A DNA stretch of 64,000 nucleotides from JALYGY01 sp963800975 (lineage in GTDB: Bacteria; Actinomycetota; Rubrobacteria; Rubrobacterales; Rubrobacteraceae): the NCBI GenBank assembly GCA_963800975.1, contig CAWDDB010000020.1, positions 186,001 to 250,000 on the forward strand, written 5' to 3'. Both the position numbers and the translations under genes were made by a program. Shown here piece by piece: positions 52,350 through 61,043 of this stretch; position 1 is the first letter of the stretch; each line of letters starts with the position of its first letter. Under the pieces are notes generated by a model that searched no databases, was not told the DNA's origin, and worked only from the letters and a program-made list of their open reading frames with translations.

Positions 52350-52376
52350 TGTCGATCCGCGTCCTGTTCGTTCGTC
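52350..52376 (+). promoter_or_regulatory. Candidate ECF42 promoter P4 (DUF1761 - SMP-30)
   Basis: TGTCGA (52350-52355), 17 nt, CGTC (52373-52376), 40 nt before the DUF1761 ATG. It has the full signature and exact spacing. Confidence 0.68.
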
Positions 52377-52415
52377 GTCCTATCAAAGGACATCGGGCAA
52401 ACGAAAGGACGAGTC

Positions 52416-52883
52416 ATGCAAGAGACGAGCTATCCGGCGGTTGTCGCGGCGGCGGTGGGGGCGTTCGTGGCGAGCGCGGCCTGGTACACCGCGTTCGGCG
52501 ACGAGATGGTGAGGTTGCAGGGCTTAGACCAGGCCGCCGCGGCGGATACGGCAACGCCCGTGTGGACCATGCTGTTCGTGGTCGCCCAGAGCCTCGTGGT
52601 CGCCTCGTTGCTCTCGTACTTCGTCGCGCGTCTCGGATTCGCCGGTTTGGGTAGCGCCGCGCGTCTTGGCGCCCTCGTCTGGATCTTCCCCGCCGTCATC
52701 CTCCTGGGCTCGGTCGTGCACGAGAACGTGCCAGTGATCGTCGCGGCCATCCACGCCGGTGACTGGCTAGTCAAGCTACTCCTCATGACCATCATCCTCG
52801 GCGTGTGGCGCAAAGATCGACGCGCGGCCGGACCCGAGGGACCATCCAACCCCCATTCAGCCGCCGTCGGCGAGGCTGGCTGA
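52416..52883 (+). CDS. DUF1761-family membrane protein
   Basis: 155 residues with four hydrophobic segments: AVVAAAVGAFVASAAWYTAF, TMLFVVAQSLVVASLLSYFV, ALVWIFPAVILLGSVVHENV and GDWLVKLLLMTIILGVWR. The pattern matches DUF1761; no function is established. Its promoter has the ECF42 signature. The SMP-30 gene follows after 58 nt and is probably cotranscribed. Confidence 0.85.
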   Translation: MQETSYPAVVAAAVGAFVASAAWYTAFGDEMVRLQGLDQAAAADTATPVWTMLFVVAQSLVVASLLSYFVARLGFAGLGSAARLGALVWIFPAVILLGSVVHENVPVIVAAIHAGDWLVKLLLMTIILGVWRKDRRAAGPEGPSNPHSAAVGEAG

Positions 52884-52941
52884 CCGCTCCGGACGAGACG
52901 AACCCACTCCAGCCCCCGTTCCCGAAGATAGGAGGACGAAA

Positions 52942-53787
52942 GTGTCCGAACCACAAACCCTGATGACCGGCATCGCCTTCGGTGAGTCGCCACGCTGGCA
53001 CGACGAGCGCCTGTGGTTCTCCGACTGGGGCATGCAGGAGATCATCGCCGTCGACCTCGAGGGCAAGAGCGAGGTCATGGTCCGCATGCCGTCGTCCCCG
53101 TTCTGCATCGATTGGCTGCCCGATGGGCGCCTGCTAGTCGTCTCGGGGGTTGACGGTCTGCTGCTGCGCAGGGAGGCGAGCGGGTCTCTGGTGACGCACG
53201 CCGACCTGGGCGGCCTCTCCGGCCAGCCCTGGAACGACATCGTCGTGGACGGTCGCGGCAACGCCTACGTCGGCAACATCGGCTTCGACTTCTCGGGCGG
53301 CGAGTTCGCCCCCGGAATCCTCGCGCTCGTCACCCTCGACGGCACGGTCCGGCAGGTGGCGGACGACGTCGCGTTCCCCAACGGCATCGCCGTTACCCCC
53401 GACAACTCGACCCTGATCCTCGCCGAGTCCTACGCCAACAGGCTCACGGCGTTCGACATCGACCCCGACGGCGGCCTTTCCAACCGGCGGGTATGGGCCG
53501 ACCTCGCCGATGGCGTCCCCGACGGCATCTGCCTCGACGCCGAAGGGGCCGTCTGGTACGCGGACGTCCCGAACAAGCGTTGCGTTCGCGTCCGCGAGGG
53601 CGGCGAGGTGCTGCAAAGGATCGACCTGGACCGCGGCTGCTTCGCCTGCATGCTCGGCGGCACCGACGGGAGGACCCTGTTCCTGGTGGTGAGGGCGTGG
53701 AGTGGCGTGGAGGGCGCCGCCGAAGAGGAACCAAGCGGCCAGATCCTGACGATCCCGGCGCCTGTCCCGGGGGCCGGTTGGCCGTAG
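52942..53787 (+). CDS. SMP-30/gluconolactonase-like beta-propeller protein
   Basis: 281 residues from GTG 52942 behind ATAGGAGG. Propeller motifs: FGESPRWHDERLWFSDWGMQ (metal-binding Glu), GQPWNDIVVDGRGNAYVGNI (Asn/Asp), FPNGIAVTPDNSTLILAESY and VPDGICLDAEGAVWYADVP. The conserved Glu, Asn and Asp of the divalent-metal lactonase site are present. It likely hydrolyses a sugar lactone or related ester. It ends before a strong hairpin. Confidence 0.9.
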   Translation: MSEPQTLMTGIAFGESPRWHDERLWFSDWGMQEIIAVDLEGKSEVMVRMPSSPFCIDWLPDGRLLVVSGVDGLLLRREASGSLVTHADLGGLSGQPWNDIVVDGRGNAYVGNIGFDFSGGEFAPGILALVTLDGTVRQVADDVAFPNGIAVTPDNSTLILAESYANRLTAFDIDPDGGLSNRRVWADLADGVPDGICLDAEGAVWYADVPNKRCVRVREGGEVLQRIDLDRGCFACMLGGTDGRTLFLVVRAWSGVEGAAEEEPSGQILTIPAPVPGAGWP

Positions 53788-53810
53788 GGAGAACCCTGAT
53801 ACCACGCTAG

Positions 53811-53849
53811 AGGGCAGACCGCGCCCGGGTTCTCGTCGCGGTCCGCCCT
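53811..53849. terminator. Long hairpin between convergent genes
   Basis: AGGGC-A-GACCGCG pairs with CGCGGTC-C-GCCCT across a 13-nt loop (one internal mismatch), between the SMP-30 stop and the reductase stop. It could stop transcription from both sides. Confidence 0.6.
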
Positions 53850-53976
53850 CCGGGATGGCAGCCGGCTTAGCGGCATCCCTAATCCAGGCCGGAGGGCTCC
53901 ATCGCGATCATCCCCAGTGACTTCATTACCTTTCTTCTCTCGCCGTCTCGTCGTTTCTCTTTCCATCGAGTTCTGG

Positions 53977-55029
53977 TTACGAGCCGTTGGCCTGCGTGGC
54001 CGAGCCGGGCACGAGCACCAACTTGCCGCTCGCCTCGCCGGAGACCAGGAGCTCGAGGGCCTCGGATGCCTTCTCTAGCGGCATCCGCCTGGAGACGTGG
54101 GCCTCGATCTTTCCCTGCGCGAGCAGCGAGAGCACGGTCGTGAGATCTTCCCGGAAATACTTTGGCCAGCGCTTGACGTAGTAGAACGTCGCCCGCTTGC
54201 CGTTGGGCGCAGCGCCCCAGAGAAAGATGCGGCCGAAGAGCGGCAGGTAGGGCTTGATCCAGTGCCCGCTACCCGAGAGCGTCGAGGCGGAGCCGTAGCT
54301 GACCAGCGTCCCGCCCCGCCTCAGCATCTGCCACGAGTCAACTATCCCAGGTCCCCCGACGTGGTCGAAGACGGCGTCCACGCCGCCGGGAGAGATCTCG
54401 CGCACCCGGGCGGGCACGTCGTCGTTCCTGTAGTCGACCGGCACGGCCCCGAGCGAGCGCACGTACTCGTGCTTGCCCGCCGAGGCCGTGCCTATTACCT
54501 CGGCGCCGGCGAGCCGCGCGAGCTGCACGAGCAGCGTCCCCACGCCACCAGAGGCCCCGTGAACGAGCACGGTCTGCCCCGGCTTCACCTTCGCAGCGCG
54601 GTGGAGCATCTGCCAGGCGGTGACCCCGTTGGTCACGGCCGCCACCGCGTCGGCGGGATCCAGGCCCTCAGGGACCGGCGCCACTTCCTCCGCGCCGAGC
54701 GCCACGCTCTCCGCCCAGGACCCGGTCTCCGTCAGCGCGGCGACCCGCCTGCCGAGCAACGCCTCGTCGACGCCCTCGCCGACGCTCTCCACCCTGCCCA
54801 CGAGATCGTAGCCGGGCACGAAGGGGAACTTCGGCTGGCCGAAGTAGCGGCCCTTGAGCATCTGCACCTCGGCGAAGGAGACCCCCGCCGCCTCTACCCG
54901 AACCACGACCTGCCCCGGCTCCGGGCCTTGCAGATCCCGCCGGTGCGCTTCCAGCACCTCCGGCCCGCCCTCACGCGCCATAACGATCTCGGTCCTCTTT
55001 GCAGTCTTGGCCTCCGCTGTCTGGGTCAT
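53977..55029 (-). CDS. Medium-chain NADPH:quinone oxidoreductase / zinc-independent alcohol dehydrogenase-like
   Basis: About 350 residues. The N-terminal GroES-like domain contains VEAAGVSFAEVQMLKGRYFG and FPFVPGYDLVGRVESVGEGV. The Rossmann motif is VLVHGASGGVGTLLVQLARL, followed by GAEVIGTASAGKHEYVRSLG. No structural zinc cysteines are visible, as in quinone reductases and enoyl reductases of this group. ATG 55029 has GAAAGGAGC upstream; the frame upstream of it has no support. It lies downstream of a TetR gene and shares an AACNNNGTTAA site with it. Confidence 0.9.
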   Translation of the reverse strand: MTQTAEAKTAKRTEIVMAREGGPEVLEAHRRDLQGPEPGQVVVRVEAAGVSFAEVQMLKGRYFGQPKFPFVPGYDLVGRVESVGEGVDEALLGRRVAALTETGSWAESVALGAEEVAPVPEGLDPADAVAAVTNGVTAWQMLHRAAKVKPGQTVLVHGASGGVGTLLVQLARLAGAEVIGTASAGKHEYVRSLGAVPVDYRNDDVPARVREISPGGVDAVFDHVGGPGIVDSWQMLRRGGTLVSYGSASTLSGSGHWIKPYLPLFGRIFLWGAAPNGKRATFYYVKRWPKYFREDLTTVLSLLAQGKIEAHVSRRMPLEKASEALELLVSGEASGKLVLVPGSATQANGS

Positions 55030-55085
55030 CGTTGGTGCTCCTTTCGATTGCAATCTGGGAACCACTGAACGCTGTACAATTTACA

Positions 55086-55096
55086 AACTAAGTTAA
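55086..55096. promoter_or_regulatory. Candidate TetR operator, reductase promoter
   Basis: AACTAAGTTAA fits AAC-N3-GTTAA, an inverted AAC/GTT with a 3-nt spacer, 57 nt before the reductase ATG. The same 11-mer pattern occurs before the TetR gene. Confidence 0.4.
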
Positions 55097-55120
55097 GTCT
55101 GGAGTAAAAAGGAGGGCTTT

Positions 55121-55723
55121 CTAGCCGAGCCATGCCCTCAGGTAGTCGTGGATCGCCTGGTCCGCCAGCCGTTCGGCCTCTTCCCTGCCGCCGGGGAGCC
55201 GGCCGGCCATGTCGAGCGCCACGAGGCCGTGGAACGTGCCCCACGCGAGCGTCACCTTTGCCCAGAGGTCGTCCACCCCCTTTCCGTCCTTCGCGAACAT
55301 CGCCCGCAGGACCTCCGCCATCGTCTCGGCTATTTTCTCTCCCTCCTTCCGTAGCTCCGTCACGGGGAAAGACACCCCTCCGAGACCGTACATGACCTGG
55401 TAGAGGTCGGGGGATTCGAACGCGAAGCGGCACCAGGCGCGGGACATCCCGAGCAGGGCTTCTTCCGGATCCTCGGAGGCGTCCCTGGCTCGCTCGATGG
55501 CCTCGAGCTGCTCCGCGTAGCCGATACGTACGAGCTCGAGGAGCAGGTCCTCTTTGGAGTCGAAGTACTCGTAGATGACGGGCGGGCTGTACTCGATGAG
55601 CCCGGCGATCTTGCGTATCGTCACGGCCCGCCAGCCCTCCGACCTTGCGATCTCACGCGCCGCAGCCAGGATGCCTTCCCTTAGCTGCTGCCTCTGCCTC
55701 TGTCTGCGCTCTTTGATGCCCAT
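55121..55723 (-). CDS. TetR-family transcriptional regulator
   Basis: About 200 residues from ATG 55723 (AGAGGA upstream). The N-terminal helix-turn-helix reads REGILAAAREIARSEGWRAV, TIRKIAGLIEYSPPVIYEYF, with DSKEDLLLELVRIGYAEQL next; the C-terminal ligand domain includes SRAWCRFAFESPDLYQVMYG, like the WHG subgroup. It is predicted to repress itself and the reductase gene 92 nt downstream. Confidence 0.93.
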   Translation of the reverse strand: MGIKERRQRQRQQLREGILAAAREIARSEGWRAVTIRKIAGLIEYSPPVIYEYFDSKEDLLLELVRIGYAEQLEAIERARDASEDPEEALLGMSRAWCRFAFESPDLYQVMYGLGGVSFPVTELRKEGEKIAETMAEVLRAMFAKDGKGVDDLWAKVTLAWGTFHGLVALDMAGRLPGGREEAERLADQAIHDYLRAWLG

Positions 55724-55756
55724 AACATTCCTCTTCTTATCGTTGGACGAATTTCT

Positions 55757-55767
55757 AACATAGTTAA
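55757..55767. promoter_or_regulatory. Candidate TetR operator, regulator promoter
   Basis: AACATAGTTAA, the second AAC-N3-GTTAA site, 34 nt before the TetR ATG, overlapping where a promoter -10 would be. Confidence 0.4.
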
Positions 55768-55875
55768 CCAGCGGTGTCAAGCGGTGTCTCCAGATTGCAC
55801 CTGGAGGCCTGGCGTACCGGGCATTGCCGCCTGCGGCGCGCGGCGGGTTGACCTGGGAGGCACTCGCCGTCTTGG

Positions 55876-56700
55876 CTAGAGGTCGGGCACGGCCGCCACG
55901 TGGGGACGAATTGCGTTCTCGATGGCGGTTGGGTGGTCGAGGTCGAAGCTCGCGGCGACCCGCCTTGAGAGTCTGGAGAAAAGGCTCAGGGTCGCCTGGA
56001 AGGCGGCGAAGGCGTCCTCGGCGTCGAAGTGGCCGTAACAGCGGTGCAGCTCGGCCCAGACGTCAGGCGCCGCCCAATCTCGCATGTGGATCCCGATGTG
56101 CCAGACGTCGGCCTCGGGGCCGAGGCGCGCGAGCGCGTCCCACTCGATAAGCCGCAGCAGCATCTGCTTCATGGTTCCGTCGCGGGACTTGACGATCCAC
56201 AGCTCGCCGCGCGCGAGGTATGGTGGGATGTGGGCGGCCTCGAACCAGAACTCAGAGCACACGTCGAGCAGGTCGGCGCCGGTGGGCGGCCGGAGGCTCG
56301 GGGCCCGGCCCGATGGGGCGGGCAGCCGCGAGGCGAGCCCGGACGGGTCCGCGAGCACGACGTAGCCTCGCTCGTACAGGTCATCGAGGCCACCCTCCGC
56401 GAGCGCGGCAAGGGCCACGGTGGGCCGGATCTGGATGTCTGCCTTGAGCCCCCCGGCGAAGAACGCCTGGTGCGTAACCCGACGGCCGCCGTCTTCCTCG
56501 GGGTCCCAGGCCGAGCGGATGCGCACCCACACAGGGGAGATCTCCTCCAGCCACGCCGGCGAGCCGTAGCGCTCGGGCTGCGCGACGAAGACCTCCACGT
56601 CGTAGTCCGAGGCCGCGTCCACGGTAGCGCGCTCTCTCGCACGCGAGCCGGTCAGGACAACCGCCCCAAGTCCGTCCTGCCGCCGAGCCCAGCGGAGCAC
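55876..56700 (-). CDS. Aminoglycoside 6-adenylyltransferase-like nucleotidyltransferase
   Basis: About 274 residues. VLTGSRARERATVDAASDYD, then VEVFV is the nucleotidyltransferase active-site strand (Gly-Ser followed by the Asp-X-Asp type DYDVEVF). LKADIQIRPTVALAALAEGG, FWFEAAHIPPYLARGELWIV and MKQMLLRLIEWDALARLGPE are typical of the AadE/AadK family, which adenylates streptomycin. The resistance role cannot be confirmed; related proteins have other or unknown acceptors. GTG 56700 is the only plausible start, but LRKVLRWARR suggests a slightly longer N-terminus with no visible start codon. Confidence 0.85.
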   Translation of the reverse strand: MLRWARRQDGLGAVVLTGSRARERATVDAASDYDVEVFVAQPERYGSPAWLEEISPVWVRIRSAWDPEEDGGRRVTHQAFFAGGLKADIQIRPTVALAALAEGGLDDLYERGYVVLADPSGLASRLPAPSGRAPSLRPPTGADLLDVCSEFWFEAAHIPPYLARGELWIVKSRDGTMKQMLLRLIEWDALARLGPEADVWHIGIHMRDWAAPDVWAELHRCYGHFDAEDAFAAFQATLSLFSRLSRRVAASFDLDHPTAIENAIRPHVAAVPDL

Positions 56701-57148
56701 CTTGCGCAGGAAGGGGTCCGCGGAAAGGTCGCCGGGTCCCTGGGTGCCGGGGGAGGCCGGTTCAACTCCTCGCCTCGTGGTACGGGAAGAGCGTCTGCTG
56801 CGGCGCTTCGGCTCGCCTCCCGCGGTGGCGTCTCGCTTCGCCCATCCTCTACCTCCTCCTGCAAGTGTCCGGGTGACGGATATGCGTAGCGGCGGTCGTG
56901 GTTAGGTCTGGATGGGATGTCCCAGATCGTCCGTAACCAGGGATTGCGCCTGAAACTTGGTCAGGACAAAGGACAATCGGGGTTGCGGAAAGGAGTACTC
57001 GATCAGCATCCCGCCGTCCTGCCAGGCCGCGTTCTCCGCCGCGAAGGTGCGTGTGTATGGTAGCACGGCGGGGTGAACCCCCCGGGAGTAGTATGGGCAT
57101 CCCCGCGGGCGGGAAAAGCTACCAGTAACCAGCATGTGAGGTGACTTC
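56701..57148. other. Intergenic region without a supported gene
   Basis: About 450 nt between the nucleotidyltransferase and the LLM oxidoreductase genes. Frames here are short and show no family. It should hold the promoters of both divergent genes. GGACAAAGGACAA (56963-56975) is a small direct repeat. Confidence 0.5.
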
Positions 57149-58048
57149 ATGAAGATCGGCGTGCAGATCCCCAACAACAGCGCCATGCCGCGCGAGATAG
57201 GCCTCACCAGGATGGGGCGGCTGGCAGAAGACGCCGGCGCCGACAGCATCTGGGTCAACGACCACATCTTGATGGTCGAAGGCGGGCGCTCGCCTTACCC
57301 GTTCACCCCGGACGGCGCTATGCCCTGGCCCACGGACCTGCCCTGGTACGAATGCCTGACGGCGGCTTCTTTCCTGGCCGCCACCACCTCAAGGTGCAGG
57401 ATCGGCACCTCTGTACTCATCCTCCCGCAGCGCAACGTCCTGGAGCTTGCGAAGACGAGCGCGACCCTGGACGCCCTGAGCGGGGGCCGCTTCGTGTTTG
57501 GGATCGGGGTCGGGTGGTTCGCCGAGGAGATAGAGGCCCTCGGCTACCGGTTCGAAACCCGAGGGCGACGTACCGACGAGATGATCGAAGTCCTCAGGCG
57601 GTGCTGGACGGGAAGGCCCCACCCCTTCGAGGGCGAGGAGATCTCCGTACCCGAGGGCCTGGTCTTCGAGCCGCGGCCCTCCCGGCCGGGCGGTTCTCCC
57701 ATCCTCGTGGGCGGGATGAGCCGGGCGGCGCTGCGGCGGGCCGCGGTGCTCTGCGACGGCTGGCTCGCCTTCCAGAGGGACGGGCTCGATACCGCCAGGC
57801 TCGCCGGCCTGCTCGAGACGCTCGGCGACCTTCGCGAGGAAGCCGGGCGGCTCGACGAGCCGTTCGACCGGGTCATGCGTTTGCACAGCTCCCCCGAGAT
57901 GGCGCCTCGGCTGCCGGAGCTCGCCGTCCAGGTGCGGGAGCTTGGGTTCGACGAGCTGATCATAAACCTACCCTGGGACGACCTCGCCCGGGCGGAGGAG
58001 CTGATAGGCAACGTCAGGAGCGCAGCCGCGACCGACGGCGCTGCATGA
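57149..58048 (+). CDS. LLM-class F420-dependent oxidoreductase
   Basis: 299 residues with a TIM-barrel luciferase-like fold: KIGVQIPNNSAMPREIGLTR, GADSIWVNDHILM, CRIGTSVLILPQRNVLELAK, LDALSGGRFVFGIGVGWFAE and PILVGGMSRAALRRAAVLCD. This is the TIGR03619-type group common in Actinobacteria, which uses F420 or FMN to oxidise or reduce an unknown substrate. GAGGTGACTTC precedes ATG 57149. It is followed after 145 nt by an MFS gene on the same strand. Confidence 0.92.
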   Translation: MKIGVQIPNNSAMPREIGLTRMGRLAEDAGADSIWVNDHILMVEGGRSPYPFTPDGAMPWPTDLPWYECLTAASFLAATTSRCRIGTSVLILPQRNVLELAKTSATLDALSGGRFVFGIGVGWFAEEIEALGYRFETRGRRTDEMIEVLRRCWTGRPHPFEGEEISVPEGLVFEPRPSRPGGSPILVGGMSRAALRRAAVLCDGWLAFQRDGLDTARLAGLLETLGDLREEAGRLDEPFDRVMRLHSSPEMAPRLPELAVQVRELGFDELIINLPWDDLARAEELIGNVRSAAATDGAA

Positions 58049-58193
58049 GATCTTCGAGGGGTGTGCAGTGGAATACAGAAGAGCTCCGCTAGATCCGATG
58101 TCTCCTCGTAGGGCGGGATCCGAGAAAGCGCTAGTGCCCTGAGGGCGGCAGGGTGGTCGAGCACGCCATGGCAGGGCAGTCTGCAGGAGCGCG

Positions 58194-59447
58194 ATGAGCG
58201 CGGATAACCCCGCCAAACCCGACGTACCCCATGGTGCTTTGAGGATGGCCCTCGGCCTCGCTCTTGGTCCCGCGGTGACGATCGGGTTGGCGCGCTTCGC
58301 CTACGCGCTCCTGTTGCCAGCCATGCGCGACGACCTCGGGTGGTCGTATGCTCAGGCCGGTGGCATGAACACCGCCAACGCCCTGGGCTACCTGGCTGGC
58401 GCCGTGGTAGCCGCTCCGATCGGCGCGCGGATCGGAGGACGCCTTACCTTCCTCGGCGGAATGGCGATTACGGCGCTGGCGCTGCTCGCGTCCGCCCTCA
58501 GCTCACAGTACGAGATCCTGCTCCTCCTGCGCATGGTGGCGGGGGTGGCCGGCGCCGTCTCCTTCGTCGTGGGCGGAGGTCTCGCCGCGCAGGTTGCTTC
58601 GGAGAGCGGGGGCAGGGCTGCCGTAGCGCTTGGCATCTACTTCGCCGGCGGTGGAGGGCTGGGCATCATGATCTCAGCCCTGACCGTACCACCCCTTCTT
58701 GGCACCACGGGAGGAAACGATTGGCGAATGGGGTGGGCGATTCTAGGCGTCGCCGCACTCGCGGCGCTGGCCGCCTGCGTGCCCATCACGCGGCGGGCCG
58801 TGGAGCCTCCAACTCTATCTGCCGGCGCCTCGGGCCGCTGGCCCATCGGCAGCCTCGCTCCTACCCTGCTGGCCTACGGGCTCTTCGGCTTCGGTTACAT
58901 CTCCTACATGACCTTCGTCATCGCCTTCTTGCGCGGCGAGGGCGTTAGCCCGATCGAGGTTTCGCTGTTCTGGGCGGTTCTGGGCGCGACAGCCGCCGGC
59001 TCGGCGTTCTGGTGGGGACCTCCGTTGCAGAAGCTCGGAGGCGGCCGGGGACTGGCTACCGTGATGGGAGCGGTCGTGTTGGGCGCTGCCCTGCCGCTGG
59101 TCCCACTCTCCTCGGCGTCCGCCATCCTTGGGCTCGCTTTCGGCTCCGCGGTCCTCTTCGGGGGATCGTTCCTGGCCGTCCCCACCTCGGTCACCGCGGT
59201 GGCCCAAAGGGCGTTAGCGTCGCATCTCTGGACTCGGGCGATCGGGGCGCTCACGGTGGCGTTCGCCGTGGGGCAGTGCGCAGGACCCTTTCTCGCCGGG
59301 GTGCTCTCCGACCAAGCAGCGGGCGTACGCGCCGGGCTCGTCCTGTCGGTGGTCGTGCTGTTGGTGGGCTCCGGCGTGGCGTTGCTACAGCGGGATCTCC
59401 GGTACACGGGCAACGAAGAAGACGCGACCCCCACTCAGCAGCGGTAG
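58194..59447 (+). CDS. MFS transporter, YbfB/YjiJ-like
   Basis: 417 residues with 12 hydrophobic segments. GLALGPAVTIGLARFAYALL followed by LPAMRDDLGWSYAQAGGMNT and ANALGYLAGAVVAAPIGARI matches the YbfB/YjiJ family. CAGGAGCGCG precedes ATG 58194. The role is unknown; its position before the MmgE/FAD operon makes it a candidate uptake system for that pathway's substrate. Confidence 0.88.
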   Translation: MSADNPAKPDVPHGALRMALGLALGPAVTIGLARFAYALLLPAMRDDLGWSYAQAGGMNTANALGYLAGAVVAAPIGARIGGRLTFLGGMAITALALLASALSSQYEILLLLRMVAGVAGAVSFVVGGGLAAQVASESGGRAAVALGIYFAGGGGLGIMISALTVPPLLGTTGGNDWRMGWAILGVAALAALAACVPITRRAVEPPTLSAGASGRWPIGSLAPTLLAYGLFGFGYISYMTFVIAFLRGEGVSPIEVSLFWAVLGATAAGSAFWWGPPLQKLGGGRGLATVMGAVVLGAALPLVPLSSASAILGLAFGSAVLFGGSFLAVPTSVTAVAQRALASHLWTRAIGALTVAFAVGQCAGPFLAGVLSDQAAGVRAGLVLSVVVLLVGSGVALLQRDLRYTGNEEDATPTQQR

Positions 59448-59586
59448 GAAGCGGGGTGTAGATAGGAAAGCATTCGCCGGTGCGATAGTCGAGCTTTCGA
59501 GCTAGCAGGGGCGCCGGACATGCCCCGGAAAAAGATCTGCGGATGCGGCGGCAAAGTACGCCCCGCCTTGACACAGCTTCCTTTTC

Positions 59587-59610
59587 GTATACGCTGTATA
59601 CAACGTATAC
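59587..59610. promoter_or_regulatory. Three GTATAC boxes at 9-bp spacing, candidate GntR operator
   Basis: GTATAC at 59587-59592, 59596-59601 and 59605-59610, each a perfect hexamer palindrome, repeated every 9 bp. TTGACA occurs at 59568-59573. The array sits 45 nt before the first MmgE/PrpD start. GntR/FCD regulators commonly bind short GT...AC palindromes, and a GntR gene is encoded at the end of this operon. Confidence 0.55.
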
Positions 59611-59654
59611 AAACAAGTGCTGTCATCCTCTATTGGAGGTTGAAGGGGAGAGAA

Positions 59655-61043
59655 TTGGAGACGAGGCCTTCTACGCAGTCCGAGGTTCATCGGGAACTCT
59701 CCGCGTACTCGGAGTGGGCCGTCGACGTGAGCTACACGAGCTTGCCAACACGGGTGCTCGACAAGGCGCGGCTCGTGCTGCTGGACGACATGGGTGCCGT
59801 GCTCGGCGCGGCAGACGAATCGGAGCTGAGGGCATACAGGAAACGGTACCTGGCCATAGGAGGCCGGTCCGAGGCCACGGTCCTTGCGCCGGGATTCGCC
59901 ATGACCGATCGCTTCGGCGCGGCGGAGCTCAACGGCATGGCCGGCTGCTGGCTGGAGGTCGACGAGGGGTACAGGCTCGCGACCAGCCACGCGGGAATCT
60001 ACGCCATCCCCGCCCTGTTGGCCGTCACCGAGAGTGAGGGTATGGCGACCCGGGAGTTGCTCGCGGGGCTGGTGGTCGGGTACGAGATCGCCGCGAGGTT
60101 CGCGCACGCCTGGACCTTCCCGCCGCTGACGGTACACCCGCACGGGGTATTCTCCCCGGTAGGCGCAGCGGTCGCGGTGGCGAAGGTCAGAGGGTATTCC
60201 GCTTCGGAGCTGTTACGGACGATCCAGACGGCCTCGGCCCTTGCCATAACGAGCCCGTACAATCATGCTACGAGCGGAGCGTTGGTGCGCAACGTGTGGA
60301 CGGGGACGGGTGCGCGTCTCGGTATCATGGCTTCCGAACTGGCGGTTGACGGGATCCTGGGTCTACCCAGCTCGCCGTTCGACGCGTTCGGGGCCGTGCT
60401 CCGGGGGGAATGGCAAGAGGGCGCTCTGGGCGGCGCCCTGGGAGAGACCTACGCCATCGAGGCCGGTTACCACAAGCCGTACGCCTGTTGCCAGTACGCG
60501 CACGCGACCATCGACGCCCTGCTGGAGTTGCGGGCCCGCCACGAAGCGCTGGACTGGGCGCGGGCGGTAGAGAGCATCGTCGTCGAGACCCACTCCAAGG
60601 GGCTCTCGCTCGGCGTGGCGCATCCGGAGACCACCCTGGGTGCCAAGTTCTCCCTGCCGCATGCGGTCGCCGCGGGGCTCGTGTACGGGACAGGCGGTCC
60701 CCCCGCTTTCACGCGGAGGAGCATCGAAGATCCCAGGGTTAGAGTTCTGTCCGAGGCCGTGGAGTTGCGGCCGATCGAGGAAGTGAGGGACTGGCCCGAG
60801 GATCGTCCGTCCAGGATCACCGTGCGCCTCAAGGATGGTTCGGAGGACGCAGCCTACTGCGCCACCGCGACGGGTGACCCTACCAGGCCCCTTTCCCCAG
60901 AGCAGCTGGTGGAGAAATTCGTCGACGTGACTGGCGCGACGCTAGCGGCTCCGGGAGCCAGGAGGCTTGCAGACCAGATCCTCGGCCTTCGCGACGACTT
61001 GCCCGTCCGGGACCTCATCCGCCTGGTAAGAGAGGCGGCCTGA
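59655..61043 (+). CDS. MmgE/PrpD family protein
   Basis: 462 residues from TTG 59655 behind GGGGAG. Family segments: SLPTRVLDKARLVLLDDMGA, GAAELNGMAGCWLEVDEGYR, ATSHAGIYAIPALLAVTESE, HPHGVFSPVGAAVAVAKVRG, GYHKPYACCQYAHATIDALL and AKFSLPHAVAAGLVYG. Members include 2-methylcitrate dehydratase and cis-aconitate decarboxylase, so dehydration or decarboxylation of a tricarboxylic-type acid is plausible. Its stop overlaps the next ATG as TGATG, so the operon is coupled. A second MmgE gene follows two genes on. Confidence 0.92.
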   Translation: METRPSTQSEVHRELSAYSEWAVDVSYTSLPTRVLDKARLVLLDDMGAVLGAADESELRAYRKRYLAIGGRSEATVLAPGFAMTDRFGAAELNGMAGCWLEVDEGYRLATSHAGIYAIPALLAVTESEGMATRELLAGLVVGYEIAARFAHAWTFPPLTVHPHGVFSPVGAAVAVAKVRGYSASELLRTIQTASALAITSPYNHATSGALVRNVWTGTGARLGIMASELAVDGILGLPSSPFDAFGAVLRGEWQEGALGGALGETYAIEAGYHKPYACCQYAHATIDALLELRARHEALDWARAVESIVVETHSKGLSLGVAHPETTLGAKFSLPHAVAAGLVYGTGGPPAFTRRSIEDPRVRVLSEAVELRPIEEVRDWPEDRPSRITVRLKDGSEDAAYCATATGDPTRPLSPEQLVEKFVDVTGATLAAPGARRLADQILGLRDDLPVRDLIRLVREAA

